From IMG/VR virus record IMGVR_UViG_3300029286_000058, positions 1 through 50,754 of that record: 50,754 nucleotides of DNA; one strand, written 5' to 3'. This stretch comes from a virus. Every line of letters begins with the position of its first letter. Positions within the stretch are counted from its first letter, which is position 1. Below, one piece after another: positions 1 through 8,251 of the stretch. Below the pieces are notes generated by a model. The model made no database searches. It saw nothing but the letters and a program-made list of their open reading frames with translations, and was not told the origin of the DNA. Both the position numbers and the translations under genes were made by a program.

Positions 1-220
1 ATTCTCCATCGAGAATAATATTTTTCTCTTTAGATAATTTCGCAAGATATTCAAATCTTTTTCTTAATTGCACATTAGGAAATTGTTTTAATGCTCTAGA
101 ATACATTTGCCCATCTTTAAAGATGCATCTCACACCGTCAAGTTTGTATGAAGCCAATATTGGATATTTCAGAGTCTTAATGTCAATTACCTGATTGGGA
201 GCAAGCATAGGTTTAAACAC
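1..220 (-). CDS. ATP-dependent DNA ligase, N-terminal part
   Basis: Only the first 73 codons lie in the window; the gene runs off the left edge. The product would seal nicks in phage DNA during replication and recombination. The adenylation motif I is visible as KLDGVR (K26 would be the AMP-accepting lysine), and LDGE at the window edge fits nucleotidyltransferase motif III. The GTG start is chosen because AAGGAG sits seven bases upstream; an in-frame ATG four codons later (FKPMLAP) is the alternative. It overlaps the end of the upstream HNH gene by eight bases, so translation is probably coupled. The motif pair is diagnostic of the family; the subfamily cannot be settled from this fragment. 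Confidence 0.85.
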   Translation of the reverse strand, partial: MFKPMLAPNQVIDIKTLKYPILASYKLDGVRCIFKDGQMYSRALKQFPNVQLRKRFEYLAKLSKEKNIILDGE

Positions 221-746
221 TTTTAATCTCCTTACGATATAGTATTTTTCCAATTTCAATCATTTCTTCCTCAGTAAAATAATCTCCTTTAATATAATTA
301 CATCGTCTACATGCCAAAACGATATTACCTAAAACATATCCTATAGAATTATCTTTTCTATCAATAGATAATCTTGTTTTATTCGTTTCTTTTTCTCGTG
401 TATCTATTTGTACTTCTTCTAATGTTCTATTACAATAATGACACTGCTGTTCTTGATTGTTGTACCATTTTATAAAATCATCCTTATTAATATCAAACAC
501 ATAACTTCTTCTCTCATTATGTGATTTTAACCCTCTGTAAATCCCAATCGGCTTTAAACTATATTTTCTCTGGGATTTAGCAACATTTACTTTATTGTTT
601 TTAACATATTCTTTAATTTCTTTACTACGTGATTTTTGATATTTTATTATACAGCCTTTGCACCAATGACTGAAACCATCAGTACCATTACCTTTATAAA
701 AATTATCGATACTCATTTCTATTTGACATTTTGTACATTTCTTCAT
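213..746 (-). CDS. HNH homing endonuclease (N-terminal zinc ribbon)
   Basis: This 177-residue protein has an N-terminal CxxC pair (CTKCQ, then CKGC), a basic middle and a C-terminal HNH module: CHYC near residue 101, the metal-binding stretch LSIDRKDNSIGY, and LACRRCNYIKG. Freestanding HNH proteins of this kind nick or cut DNA at insertion-free alleles and spread their own gene. It lies between a small basic gene and the DNA ligase and overlaps both (ATGA at its start, eight bases at its end), as expected for an element inserted at a gene junction without breaking the operon. HNH assignment is firm; homing activity is inferred. Confidence 0.8.
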   Translation of the reverse strand: MKKCTKCQIEMSIDNFYKGNGTDGFSHWCKGCIIKYQKSRSKEIKEYVKNNKVNVAKSQRKYSLKPIGIYRGLKSHNERRSYVFDINKDDFIKWYNNQEQQCHYCNRTLEEVQIDTREKETNKTRLSIDRKDNSIGYVLGNIVLACRRCNYIKGDYFTEEEMIEIGKILYRKEIKSV

Positions 747-949
747 GTTTTCCTTATACTTACTAATTCGTGCATCTCTATTATATAATGATTTACGACA
801 ATATACCCATTACCTATCTCATCAACTATTGCATCATGACTACATTGTTCTCCACTGGGTTTGCGATACTCTACCCAGACATCATCACCTACTTTTAGGT
901 CTCTTATCTTATTAGAATATTTACGATTAATTTTCTTTCGTTTCTTCAT
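743..949 (-). CDS. small basic protein, unknown
   Basis: A 68-residue protein with a very basic N terminus (MKKRKKINRK) followed by a compact stretch containing KVGDDVWVEYRKPSGEQ that could be a small beta-barrel. The start used is the ATG at 949, which overlaps the TGA of the upstream Cys-rich gene (ATGA); a longer reading from 988 would run deep into that gene and has no better ribosome-binding site. Its own stop overlaps the HNH start the same way. I do not recognise a family. Confidence 0.6.
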   Translation of the reverse strand: MKKRKKINRKYSNKIRDLKVGDDVWVEYRKPSGEQCSHDAIVDEIGNGYIVVNHYIIEMHELVSIRKT

Positions 950-1164
950 AATTTTATTCCAGGCATATGTCTTCCACAAAAAGGACATCTATAATATAAC
1001 GAAGATGTAACTGTTGGAACACTCGGTTGATTAAATTTCCCATGACAATCAGGACATTCATAATTAAATGAACATGTATCTGGATAAAAACAATATCCAT
1101 ATGGGCATTCTTTACAAATTCCCATACAATCTCTTTCTAACTTAACATGTGGGCAATATATCAT
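946..1164 (-). CDS. Cys-rich zinc-binding mini-protein
   Basis: A 72-residue protein with eleven cysteines, among them CKEC, CPDC and CPFCGRHMPG, arranged as at least two zinc knuckles or ribbons. It lies directly downstream of the RuvC-like gene, with a SD (AGGAGGAA) before the ATG. It is one of many Cys-rich mini-proteins in the left half. A DNA-binding, RNA-binding or structural role is possible, but no function can be read from the sequence. Confidence 0.65.
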   Translation of the reverse strand: MIYCPHVKLERDCMGICKECPYGYCFYPDTCSFNYECPDCHGKFNQPSVPTVTSSLYYRCPFCGRHMPGIKL

Positions 1165-1174
1165 AATTTCCTCC

Positions 1175-1750
1175 TTATAGTTTTAATCCCGCAAAACAAA
1201 GCAAAAGGGCATCCGCAATATTGTCGTCTTTGACGGGTTCTTCGATTATATTTGATATAAATTTCATGATTTCCTGTTTCTTTTCTTTACCTTTAGTTCC
1301 TTTGGGTAAATGAGATTCAAATCCCACTAGATTTCTAGCTGTTATAGGAAATATAATTTTTATTTCTCCAAACTTATCACATAACTTAGCATAAATAATC
1401 CCCTGGAGCGCTCGTAAAAAACCGAATGTTACTACATTAATTTTTAAAAATGAATTTTCTAATATTAATAATGATTTACTTTTGTCGAATTTTGGTAAAC
1501 TAGGAATTAATTCTTTATCAATTAACTTAACAAATTCCGCTAAATGTTCCTGATACTTTTCTGCCTTAGATTCTGAATCTTTAGATAACTTAGGCAATTC
1601 TAAAAGATAAGTCTTAACTAATAATTTACCATTAGTAATATCAATCATAGCAATACCAGATTTAGTCGCAGTATCTACCGCTAGGCAGAAGACATTGCTC
1701 TTTAATTTAAATCCAAGATTCTTTTCTAATTTCTTTAAACTCTTTATCAT
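1175..1750 (-). CDS. RuvC-like Holliday junction resolvase
   Basis: A 191-residue RNase H-fold nuclease predicted to cut four-way junctions, clearing branched DNA before packaging. Acidic positions typical of RuvC are visible: D26 in CLAVDTATKSGIA, E98 in LLILENSF, and the C-terminal cluster D175/D176/D180 in KDDNIADALLL. Length matches bacterial RuvC (about 170-190). The ATG overlaps the stop of the upstream HNH gene (ATGA) with GGAGAAC upstream. A RuvB-like motor is encoded at 26.5-27.5 kb, so the two may form a phage version of the RuvBC pathway; no RuvA is seen in this window. An alternative is another RNase H-like nuclease. Confidence 0.75.
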   Translation of the reverse strand: MIKSLKKLEKNLGFKLKSNVFCLAVDTATKSGIAMIDITNGKLLVKTYLLELPKLSKDSESKAEKYQEHLAEFVKLIDKELIPSLPKFDKSKSLLILENSFLKINVVTFGFLRALQGIIYAKLCDKFGEIKIIFPITARNLVGFESHLPKGTKGKEKKQEIMKFISNIIEEPVKDDNIADALLLCFAGLKL

Positions 1751-2331
1751 TTGTTCTCCATTATATATGTAAAATAAGCATACCAGTAATCACGGTTCCA
1801 ATTTGTTTTAATATGGCAAGTTTGACACAACGTAATTAAATTTTCCATTTTATTGTTTTCTTTATTATAATCGATATGATGAACATCCAATTTACGATAG
1901 TCTTTATTTTTATTGCATTTCTTGCATTTACATAAATCTCTATTGCGAATTAAATCACGTATTTTATAGAATTTCTCGGGATATTTATTCGTTTCATACG
2001 GATTTCCAGTACCACCAGCACTTATGCTCATCTTCTTTTTGCTCTTTTTGCTATGTCGTTTTCCGTATAGTGGATGATTAACCCCGCTATTATTAAAAAT
2101 ATTTAATTTAAATTTCCGCTTATTTTCACATGAATAACATCTTACACTTCTAAAATTTATTTCTTTTTTACAATCTATACAATAATGTTTTTTAATAGAA
2201 TTTCCAGTAATCAAAGCAAATAAATTACCTATCATAGATTTTCCGTGTATTTTACCATAACACTTCTGACAGCGTTTCGATGAATTTTTAGTTTTTGCCT
2301 TATTACAGATAACGCATTTATCGTAGTTCAT
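1747..2331 (-). CDS. HNH homing endonuclease with zinc ribbons and NUMOD3-like segment
   Basis: A 194-residue modular nuclease: two N-terminal zinc ribbons (CVICNKAK...CQKC and CIDCKKEI...CYSC), a NUMOD3-like DNA-binding segment (LYGKRHSKKSKKKMS), then HNH with CKCKKC, LDVHHIDYNKEN and LCQTCH, ending in the NRDYW signature shared with four other genes here. The start is the ATG at 2331, with GGGGTGGA seven bases upstream; it sits inside the last codons of DNA polymerase, giving a 14-base overlap. A longer reading from 2436 would overlap polymerase by about 120 bases and is unlikely. Position between polymerase and resolvase fits a freestanding homing gene. Confidence 0.82.
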   Translation of the reverse strand: MNYDKCVICNKAKTKNSSKRCQKCYGKIHGKSMIGNLFALITGNSIKKHYCIDCKKEINFRSVRCYSCENKRKFKLNIFNNSGVNHPLYGKRHSKKSKKKMSISAGGTGNPYETNKYPEKFYKIRDLIRNRDLCKCKKCNKNKDYRKLDVHHIDYNKENNKMENLITLCQTCHIKTNWNRDYWYAYFTYIMENK

Positions 2332-4516
2332 AAGTCCACCCCAATGCTTCGTAAATTGTCTCAGCTTTTTTGTGTATGTTTCTTTCAGCCATTTCTGAAT
2401 AATCTGTTTTGTTGTTTCCAATATTCTGGTGTTCATCGAATGCCATAATTTCCTTAAATTTTTTAACTTCTGTAGTTTTAATCTTAGTTAATTCTTCTGA
2501 AGGATTGTCTTTTATTTCTTTTTTAGTTTTTTTAACTAATTTAGTTATTGTTTTAGTTTCAAATTTTTCGGGAATAATGAATGTGTAAAAATAATCCTGC
2601 CCAATTGTAACGTTCCATTCGGGGTGTTCTATTAATGCGTATCTTAAAGCACGGATGTGTATAGTTTCTACTTTATACGCTTCTGGAGACTTACTTAATT
2701 TGCATGGAAATGCTATTTCTAACAAAGATAGAGTTTTAAATCTCTCCAATTCTTCTTTAATCCATTTATCAGTTTCATCTTTTTGTTTACCACTTAACAA
2801 TTTAATCAATAAATCTTCCTGAAATCTTTCTTGAAATTTAGATGCATCACTTCTAAGAATTTCTAATCCTTTTATGATTGGTTTATCTTTTCCAATCATA
2901 TTTCCAATGTAATGCTTTTTAGAAACTATGAGTAATTCTGAGAATGTCCCCTCATATTTAAACTTTAATGTTCCAGAATCTTTTCCGAAATGATTTAAAA
3001 ATTCTGGGATAATCTGTTCATTAATCATTGACTGAATTACAGCATAGTCCTCTTCTGTCTTCACAAAAATAGAATCTGTATCACTGGCTACTACTTCATA
3101 ACCGAATGTTCTTAGTCTTAATTTGGTATATCTAATCAAAAATCTCGCTAAATAAGTAATCGTAGATGCAATATCTTTATTATACATGCGACTACTTTTG
3201 AATAATAGTGTACCGTAAACAGTGTTGTTTACTCCTTTAATAGCTGCATCTTTCTGCTTCATTAAATCTTTTTCATCTCCCGTGAGGGTTTCTACCAACT
3301 TCTGAATCTCTGCTCTAGAATTAACCATTTTTCTACAAACGGTTGGAACAATAGCATTTGTATTCTGCCAAATATTAACTTTATTTATAGTTACCGTTTG
3401 AGTATTAGGTTCTTTTTTTACATTTACTGGGTCCAGGCAAAAGGAAATGATTAAATTCGGGTACGTTCCGCCTACGTCAAATAAATGAACCCCTTTATGT
3501 AACCCTGGTTTAGCATAAACATATCCGCCTATAATCTCGTCTTCTTCCGTACGTCTAAATTTTTCATCTTCATCCGGTTTCGATGGGAGTATGACTCCTT
3601 TTTCTTTCGCAGTCTGTAAAATAACCCCATCCACTATAACTGAGTTCATGCATAAACTGTCCCATTGAATTTTTCCAATTCTTCTAAGTTCATCAAAGTA
3701 ATTGATGAGGTGAAATTTGTCTTCTAATTCCACCAACATCTTTATGTCATTTAAATTCTTTTCTTTAATCTTTGCATCTATAATATGAAACGCAAATTTT
3801 TCAGGTTTATATTCTTTTTTAAATTCAGTGCAATAAACATACTCCAATTTATATTTTTTAAATTTGTATATTTTTTTAACAAGTTCGTAGTAGTCTAAAA
3901 TACTTATTCCTGCGGGAAAACCATTTCGTTTTGTCATTTTACCAATAGGACTAAGTTTTTCAGCTAAATCTGGGAAACGAGTTGTTAAATATGGGTAATC
4001 AAAACCACGGGAATTATACCCAACTAATAAATCGGGAGTAATACTTTTAATATAAGTAATGAATGCTTCTATTAAAAGAAATTCGGATTTATAATCCAGT
4101 GTCCAGAATTGTTTGTATTCTTTTGTGAAGTTATCGTATGTCGTTATGCATGTGATTGGGTCTGGGGCATATAGTGGGTCTGGCATGTTTTTTGATTGAG
4201 TCTCAATATCAAAAAATACAAAACGCAATTCCGGTTTATCTAAGGTAACTTTGTCGAGAAGATATCTATTACAAAAATTTATATCCGCTTCTTGACTGAG
4301 ATTATCTCTTTTTTTGGAAATTTGATAGGGGTCATGGACAACTACTTTGTCCAGTTTTTCTCCAAAATAACCCTTAAAGATACCTTTCGTTGAGGGTTGG
4401 AAATAATAAGGTAGGAGAGAAGAATCCTGTAGAATCTGAAGTTCTTTACCCGTACGGTGAAACAACCATATTTTATTCCCTTCATTAAATATATTACAAA
4501 CTTTTAACTTTAACAT
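2318..4516 (-). CDS. family B DNA polymerase
   Basis: A 732-residue replicative polymerase with 3'-5' proofreading. Exonuclease motifs: FFDIETQ (D103, E105) and VGYNSRGFDYPYL (residues 165-177). Polymerase motif A is DVGGTYPNL from D347, which lacks the usual SLYPS wording. Motif B is KGVNNTVYG (427-435), motif C SDTDSIFV (478-485), and the KKHY thumb motif follows. The size is toward the short end for family B. The ATG overlaps the end of the upstream damaged HNH gene. This is the likely genome replicase, working with the primase-helicase and RecA-like protein upstream in the same operon. No thioredoxin-binding or TPR1/TPR2 protein-priming insert was recognised. Confidence 0.93.
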   Translation of the reverse strand: MLKLKVCNIFNEGNKIWLFHRTGKELQILQDSSLLPYYFQPSTKGIFKGYFGEKLDKVVVHDPYQISKKRDNLSQEADINFCNRYLLDKVTLDKPELRFVFFDIETQSKNMPDPLYAPDPITCITTYDNFTKEYKQFWTLDYKSEFLLIEAFITYIKSITPDLLVGYNSRGFDYPYLTTRFPDLAEKLSPIGKMTKRNGFPAGISILDYYELVKKIYKFKKYKLEYVYCTEFKKEYKPEKFAFHIIDAKIKEKNLNDIKMLVELEDKFHLINYFDELRRIGKIQWDSLCMNSVIVDGVILQTAKEKGVILPSKPDEDEKFRRTEEDEIIGGYVYAKPGLHKGVHLFDVGGTYPNLIISFCLDPVNVKKEPNTQTVTINKVNIWQNTNAIVPTVCRKMVNSRAEIQKLVETLTGDEKDLMKQKDAAIKGVNNTVYGTLLFKSSRMYNKDIASTITYLARFLIRYTKLRLRTFGYEVVASDTDSIFVKTEEDYAVIQSMINEQIIPEFLNHFGKDSGTLKFKYEGTFSELLIVSKKHYIGNMIGKDKPIIKGLEILRSDASKFQERFQEDLLIKLLSGKQKDETDKWIKEELERFKTLSLLEIAFPCKLSKSPEAYKVETIHIRALRYALIEHPEWNVTIGQDYFYTFIIPEKFETKTITKLVKKTKKEIKDNPSEELTKIKTTEVKKFKEIMAFDEHQNIGNNKTDYSEMAERNIHKKAETIYEALGWTYELR

Positions 4517-5045
4517 GTTTCACCTATTATTTTATCATTTTTAATTAAATTGTCTTCAGCCCACAAGGGCTGCAGGTTTGTATAGTGAAAACACTCAAGT
4601 TGTTCGCTTGACTTGCTAAGGTCAAATGAAGAACAGGGTCTTATATGGTCTACGTGCCATTTACCGTAATTCTTCCAGGACATACCACAAGTGAATTGTA
4701 TTTCTAAATGAGACTTAAGTTGTTTTATTGAGCAACCCAATAATTTTAAAGTATTCGTAGATTTATAGTTCTTTTTTAACACGCCCCATACCCGAGTTCT
4801 TAAATTACCAATCAACCTGAAAATATTATCGTTTTTTCTTCGGTTCCGCATATATTCTTTTTTGTTCGCCAATATCTTTGTCTTGTGGATTTTATAATAT
4901 TTTTTACTATAGACACTATCCTTCTTTTTCGAGTTTCTCTATGAACTTTACGCCAATCTTTCATGTATTTATCAAGTTCTTCTTTATGTTCTTTGCAATA
5001 AATTTTTTGGTATGCTTTCTTCATTTCGGGGTCTTTATAAGGCAC
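4510..5045 (-). pseudogene. HNH homing endonuclease split by a frameshift
   Basis: Two overlapping reading frames together make one protein of the DHI-PC HNH family. The first (GTG at 5045, SD AAAGGA) encodes the usual basic N terminus with MPYKDPEMKKAY and DKYMKDWRKVH. The second (open from about 4940 to 4510) encodes SKKYYKIHKTKI, KLLGCSI, GKWHVDHIRPCSSF and the YTNLQPLW end. Both frames are homologous to the intact copies, so the break lies near the A5 run at about 4926-4940. A one-base slip backward on that run would restore the full protein. It could be a decayed homing gene, a programmed -1 frameshift or a sequencing error; decay is most likely. It overlaps the polymerase start by seven bases. 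Confidence 0.7.
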
Positions 5046-5067
5046 TATTTTAGTCCTTTCTAAAACT

Positions 5068-5433
5068 TTATCTTTCAGTTTCCTTCATTAAATAAAAAGG
5101 AACCCATTCAGCAATATAATTATTATCTTTTAATAAATTTAACATTAAATTTGCTCCAACTGGATTGCAACTATGAATATAAAAAACGGATTTCTTTTGT
5201 AATTCGTTATAAACTAAAAATCTTACAAAATCATAACCAGTTCTTCCGCTATCTAGCGCTTCTAAATTATACGGTTCTAAATCGTGGTCGAGAAGAAATA
5301 TATCTATTTCCTCAAATTGAATAGTATTTTCTGCGTCAAAAATTTCAGAATAAATGTATAACTCATGATTTCTGTATACTCGTTTAAAAAATTCTATTCT
5401 TTCTTGATTATCCTCGAGAATTAATATTTTCAT
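5068..5433 (-). CDS. cyclic-phosphate processing receiver-like (cREC) protein
   Basis: A 121-residue single-domain protein with a receiver-like fold. Visible are ILEDNQERIEFF (E7, D8), the strand with acidic and histidine residues FLLDHDLEPY (D49, H50, D51), GYDFVRFL, and IHSCNPVGANLM (residues 86-97). These fit the cREC group, which resembles response-regulator receivers but is predicted to act on nucleotide or cyclic phosphates rather than accept phosphate from a kinase. The ATG at 5433 is chosen for the GGAGGA seven bases upstream; the gene overlaps the preceding mini-gene. Function in the phage is unknown; a role in counter-defence signalling or nucleotide processing is speculation. Confidence 0.65.
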   Translation of the reverse strand: MKILILEDNQERIEFFKRVYRNHELYIYSEIFDAENTIQFEEIDIFLLDHDLEPYNLEALDSGRTGYDFVRFLVYNELQKKSVFYIHSCNPVGANLMLNLLKDNNYIAEWVPFYLMKETER

Positions 5434-5566
5434 CTTTAAATCCTCCAAATATCTCTTTCATAAAATCAGGTAAATCAGTTTTATTCTTGCAATCAATACA
5501 GACATTGTTCATTAATGCTTTATATTCACCACATACTGAACATTTGTCTAAAGTGAACTCATCCAT
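5408..5566 (-). CDS. zinc-ribbon mini-protein
   Basis: A 52-residue ORF starting MDEFTLDKCSVCGEYK with a second pair CIDC, i.e. a four-cysteine zinc ribbon, then an acidic tail. Its ATG overlaps the HNH stop at 5559 by eight bases, and its 3' end overlaps the cREC start and supplies that gene's SD (GGAGGA). The tight overlaps on both sides support a real coupled gene. Confidence 0.55.
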   Translation of the reverse strand: MDEFTLDKCSVCGEYKALMNNVCIDCKNKTDLPDFMKEIFGGFKDENINSRG

Positions 5567-6080
5567 TCATCACCTTATCTAATTCTTGTTCTAAGTCTCT
5601 AATTCGCTTTTGTAGTATTTCAACAACCGTATGCGTATTGTGCTTTTGAGGAGTAGTTAAACATAAATTAATTAATCTGTTATCATCTTTAATACCATTA
5701 ATATGGTGTACTATCTCATTTTTCGTTAAATATCTTCCTATTGATTGTTCAATGATTAAACGATGCTCCCACATGTATTTTCCATGGATGCTGTGTGGAT
5801 GGTCTGGACAATATACCAAAATATATCCATGTCCTTCCTCAAATCTTCCGCCACGCCAATTTGCATTGTTTTCACCTTTGATATTCATTAATTTTCTTGC
5901 TTCGGTCATGCTCCGTGTGCTTATCTTAAAATTTTTTAATCTTCGATAAATACTTCTGTTAGAACATTTATATATTTTAGCAATCTCTGGAGCAGACAAC
6001 TTCTGTACTATATAATACTCATATAATTTTTCTGCAGTGATTTGGGATTCCAATATTTTATTTATTTTCCAGATATCCAT
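5559..6080 (-). CDS. HNH endonuclease with N-terminal helix-turn-helix
   Basis: A 173-residue protein. Residues 20-55 form a recombinase/NUMOD-like helix-turn-helix (LSAPEIAKIYKCSNRSIYRRL). The middle has GENNANWRGG and GYILVYCPDHP. The HNH core is MWEHRLIIEQ and EIVHHINGIKDDNR, followed by a coiled C terminus. This is the compact HNH_3-type architecture, different from the two larger groups of HNH genes in this window. It sits two bases after the RecA-like gene. Homing activity is inferred from context. Confidence 0.8.
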   Translation of the reverse strand: MDIWKINKILESQITAEKLYEYYIVQKLSAPEIAKIYKCSNRSIYRRLKNFKISTRSMTEARKLMNIKGENNANWRGGRFEEGHGYILVYCPDHPHSIHGKYMWEHRLIIEQSIGRYLTKNEIVHHINGIKDDNRLINLCLTTPQKHNTHTVVEILQKRIRDLEQELDKVMNG

Positions 6081-6082
6081 TA

Positions 6083-7150
6083 TTAATCCTCAACAATTCC
6101 TTTGGAATAATAGAACGGGACGTGTACCTCGGTTAGTTCAGTACAGCCTTCCATTTGTGATTTATCAACGTGTACACACAAATCAAATCCTAATTGTACT
6201 TTCTCAACTTCGTATTTAATCTCTCCATTTTTATCTTTCATAACATTACCTTCTTTATCCTTTTTTGGATTATCAGTTACTTTGTCTTCCACCGGGGCAT
6301 CTGCCTTTTGTCCACGTCTGCATCGCAATATCAACCTGCTGTTGTGCATCAAAGCGTGTCCGCCTGTTAAGTGTTCTAATTTAATAAAACCACTCAAATC
6401 TATACGTGATTGTGCGATAAAAACTATTGCACATTTAGCATTAGAAACAAACGCAGTTCCCATTTCGAAAAACTGGGTTAATGCCCTGGCTCTTAATGCC
6501 ATGTTAGCATCAGATGTAGACTTATCTTTTTCTGCTTTACCCGCAACTAATTCCGCCTTTGGGGCTAGACCGTGTATCGAATCAAAAATTATTAAGTCTG
6601 CTGCCTTCGCTTTACATAATTTAATAATAATATCCAATCCATCTTCTAATTGTTCAGCATCAACGACTACCAACGTATCAACGTTTACTCCTCTTTTTTT
6701 GGCGTAAATTGGGTCATAACTTCTTTCACCGTTTATATACACGCATTGATTTCCTGCTTTCTGAGCCTCTGCAATTAAATCAAGCACCAATGTAGTCTTA
6801 GCACAGCCTTTTGACCCCCAGAACGTACTATAAAGACCTTTTACTATCCCACCGCCTGTTAATTTATTCATGCATTTCTGTTTAAAAGGTATACGGGTAC
6901 GTTCTTCCATAGTATTGGCGTATTTAACAGTATCTTTACCCATATCTTTGTTTATATCCCTTAAAATACTATTTAATTTTTCATTCTTTTCCTTCTGTTC
7001 TTTTGTAAGAGGAGTTAATTCTTTTTCTAAATCAATTCTTTCTATCTTACCTTCTTTTGCTTCTTGTAATCCTTTTTCAACTTTCTTTTTAGATTCTTCT
7101 GAAAGAGGAACTAATTTATTTTTTCCTTTTGAACCTTTAGGTCTTCCCAT
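6083..7150 (-). CDS. RecA/UvsX-like recombinase
   Basis: A 355-residue ATPase for strand exchange and recombination-dependent replication. The Walker A motif is GSKGCAKTTL (112-121), preceded by the RecA-type lead-in LTGGGIVKGLYSTFWG. Walker B is LIIFDSIHG (D190), followed by NMALRARALTQF and a C-terminal IAQSRIDLSGF/GGHAL region that matches the RecA/UvsX DNA-binding loops in position. The first 80 residues are an added highly charged N terminus that begins with an AT-hook-like GRPKGSKGK. Placed between an HNH gene and a small unknown gene, in the same operon as polymerase and primase-helicase. Confidence 0.85.
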   Translation of the reverse strand: MGRPKGSKGKNKLVPLSEESKKKVEKGLQEAKEGKIERIDLEKELTPLTKEQKEKNEKLNSILRDINKDMGKDTVKYANTMEERTRIPFKQKCMNKLTGGGIVKGLYSTFWGSKGCAKTTLVLDLIAEAQKAGNQCVYINGERSYDPIYAKKRGVNVDTLVVVDAEQLEDGLDIIIKLCKAKAADLIIFDSIHGLAPKAELVAGKAEKDKSTSDANMALRARALTQFFEMGTAFVSNAKCAIVFIAQSRIDLSGFIKLEHLTGGHALMHNSRLILRCRRGQKADAPVEDKVTDNPKKDKEGNVMKDKNGEIKYEVEKVQLGFDLCVHVDKSQMEGCTELTEVHVPFYYSKGIVED

Positions 7151-7381
7151 TTAATCCTCCTTAAATTTTATCTCCGCACAATCTAAAACATTTACAATTG
7201 CGATGATTTTATCAATAGTATTAATTTGTATCCAGTTTTCTGTATGGTCTCCTAAATACTCTGAAGAATAAAAAAATTTCTGCCCCTCTTTGGGCAATAT
7301 TATTCCATAAATTTCATTTCCTCGTGAAATAGGATAATAACCAATGATTTCTTTACCGTCTAAACATTCGGATAATCCCAT
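7151..7381 (-). CDS. small protein, unknown
   Basis: A 76-residue protein starting MGLSECLDG, with mixed hydrophobic strands (GYYPISRGNEIYGIILP, IAIVNVLDCAEI). The ATG at 7381 is selected because AAAAGGAG lies eight bases upstream. It ends one base before the RecA-like start, so the two are co-transcribed. No family recognised. Confidence 0.6.
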   Translation of the reverse strand: MGLSECLDGKEIIGYYPISRGNEIYGIILPKEGQKFFYSSEYLGDHTENWIQINTIDKIIAIVNVLDCAEIKFKED

Positions 7382-7386
7382 TTTAA

Positions 7387-7503
7387 TTACTCCTTTTTTA
7401 CCCAATCATCACATTGATAAACTGTTGCGATATCAAAATGTCCACCGCAATGTTTCTTACATGATTCACATAAACTTTTAAATATCTTTCTATTCCAGGT
7501 CAT
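7387..7503 (-). CDS. Cys/His mini-protein
   Basis: A 38-residue ORF (MTWNRKIFKSLCESC...KKHCGGHF...YQCDDW) with a CESCKKHC cluster and a later Cys, compatible with one zinc site. Its start overlaps the 3' end of the preceding mini-gene and its stop lies within the SD of the next gene. Tight packing and Cys spacing are the only support. Confidence 0.45.
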   Translation of the reverse strand: MTWNRKIFKSLCESCKKHCGGHFDIATVYQCDDWVKKE

Positions 7504-7609
7504 TTAACCTTTTAACCTCTTTTTCTAATTCTTCAATCGTATGTAGTGCATCGCATAGCGGACAGTTTCTTGGTTCATGTGCAATATCGCAATCAGAACA
7601 ATAATACAT
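7490..7609 (-). CDS. zinc-ribbon plus short coiled-coil mini-protein
   Basis: A 39-residue ORF with two zinc pairs, CSDC and CPLC, followed by a charged helix (HTIEELEKEVKRL). The ATG overlaps the TAA of the upstream gene. It ends in TAG, a stop used by only a few genes here. This small ribbon-helix design recurs in many phage accessory proteins; function unknown. Confidence 0.5.
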   Translation of the reverse strand: MYYCSDCDIAHEPRNCPLCDALHTIEELEKEVKRLNDLE

Positions 7610-7857
7610 TATTTCTTCTCCTTTTTATCTTCTGCAAACAAATAATCAAATAATTTATAGGACTTCCCATCTGAACTGGAATGATAAATCTGATTAGATA
7701 ACTGTGCATGTTTACCTAAATTTTCTAAAGGAATAGTCATATGTTTTTTATTGTAAGTAATAATTAATCCTTCTTTATTAAGAATACATTCATCTATAAT
7801 TGTACTCTTAATACTGACATAACCTTTATATATTTTTTTAACTGTTACTTTTTTCAT
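7609..7857 (-). CDS. small protein, unknown
   Basis: An 82-residue lysine-rich protein beginning MKKVTVKKIYKGYVSI, with several predicted beta-strands and a charged tail EDKKEKK. It begins one base after the stop of the upstream gene and overlaps the next one by one base (TAATG). No family recognised. Confidence 0.6.
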   Translation of the reverse strand: MKKVTVKKIYKGYVSIKSTIIDECILNKEGLIITYNKKHMTIPLENLGKHAQLSNQIYHSSSDGKSYKLFDYLFAEDKKEKK

Positions 7858-7858
7858 T

Positions 7859-8251
7859 TTAGTCCCATAAATAGTTAAAATACTTTTCGAATAGTTTAAT
7901 ACCGTTATGAAAATCAGTTTTTAACCCTTTATATTTAGCGCTTTTCGGACTTAAATTATCCATCATCTTTAAATTAGCCTCAAAACCTTTTATCATAATA
8001 GATAATTCTTTCTTAGTAGGTTCAAGACCTTGATGATATTTCTTAATTTGTTTTAATCCTTTCGCAATAATCATAGCTAAATACGTATCAAAATCCCATG
8101 TATCACAATCGGCATAACCTCTATATCCTCTTTGGCAAAACCAATAAATCCTTCTCGGTAACATATCCAAATATCTTACAGGAGCATACCATAAATAATA
8201 TTTAATATCATCCCACAGAGTTCTTTTAGTTAATTTATCAAATTTTTTCAT
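7859..8251 (-). CDS. conserved phage protein with RGYRGYADCDTWDFD motif
   Basis: A 130-residue protein starting MKKFDKLTKRTLWDD. The central stretch PRRIYWFCQRGYRGYADCDTW and then DTYLAMIIAKGLK is of a type I recall from many phage hypothetical proteins, followed by helical segments. The ATG at 8251 has GGAGGTAGG upstream; the longer reading is not supported. No catalytic motif is evident. Function unknown. Confidence 0.6.
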   Translation of the reverse strand: MKKFDKLTKRTLWDDIKYYLWYAPVRYLDMLPRRIYWFCQRGYRGYADCDTWDFDTYLAMIIAKGLKQIKKYHQGLEPTKKELSIMIKGFEANLKMMDNLSPKSAKYKGLKTDFHNGIKLFEKYFNYLWD

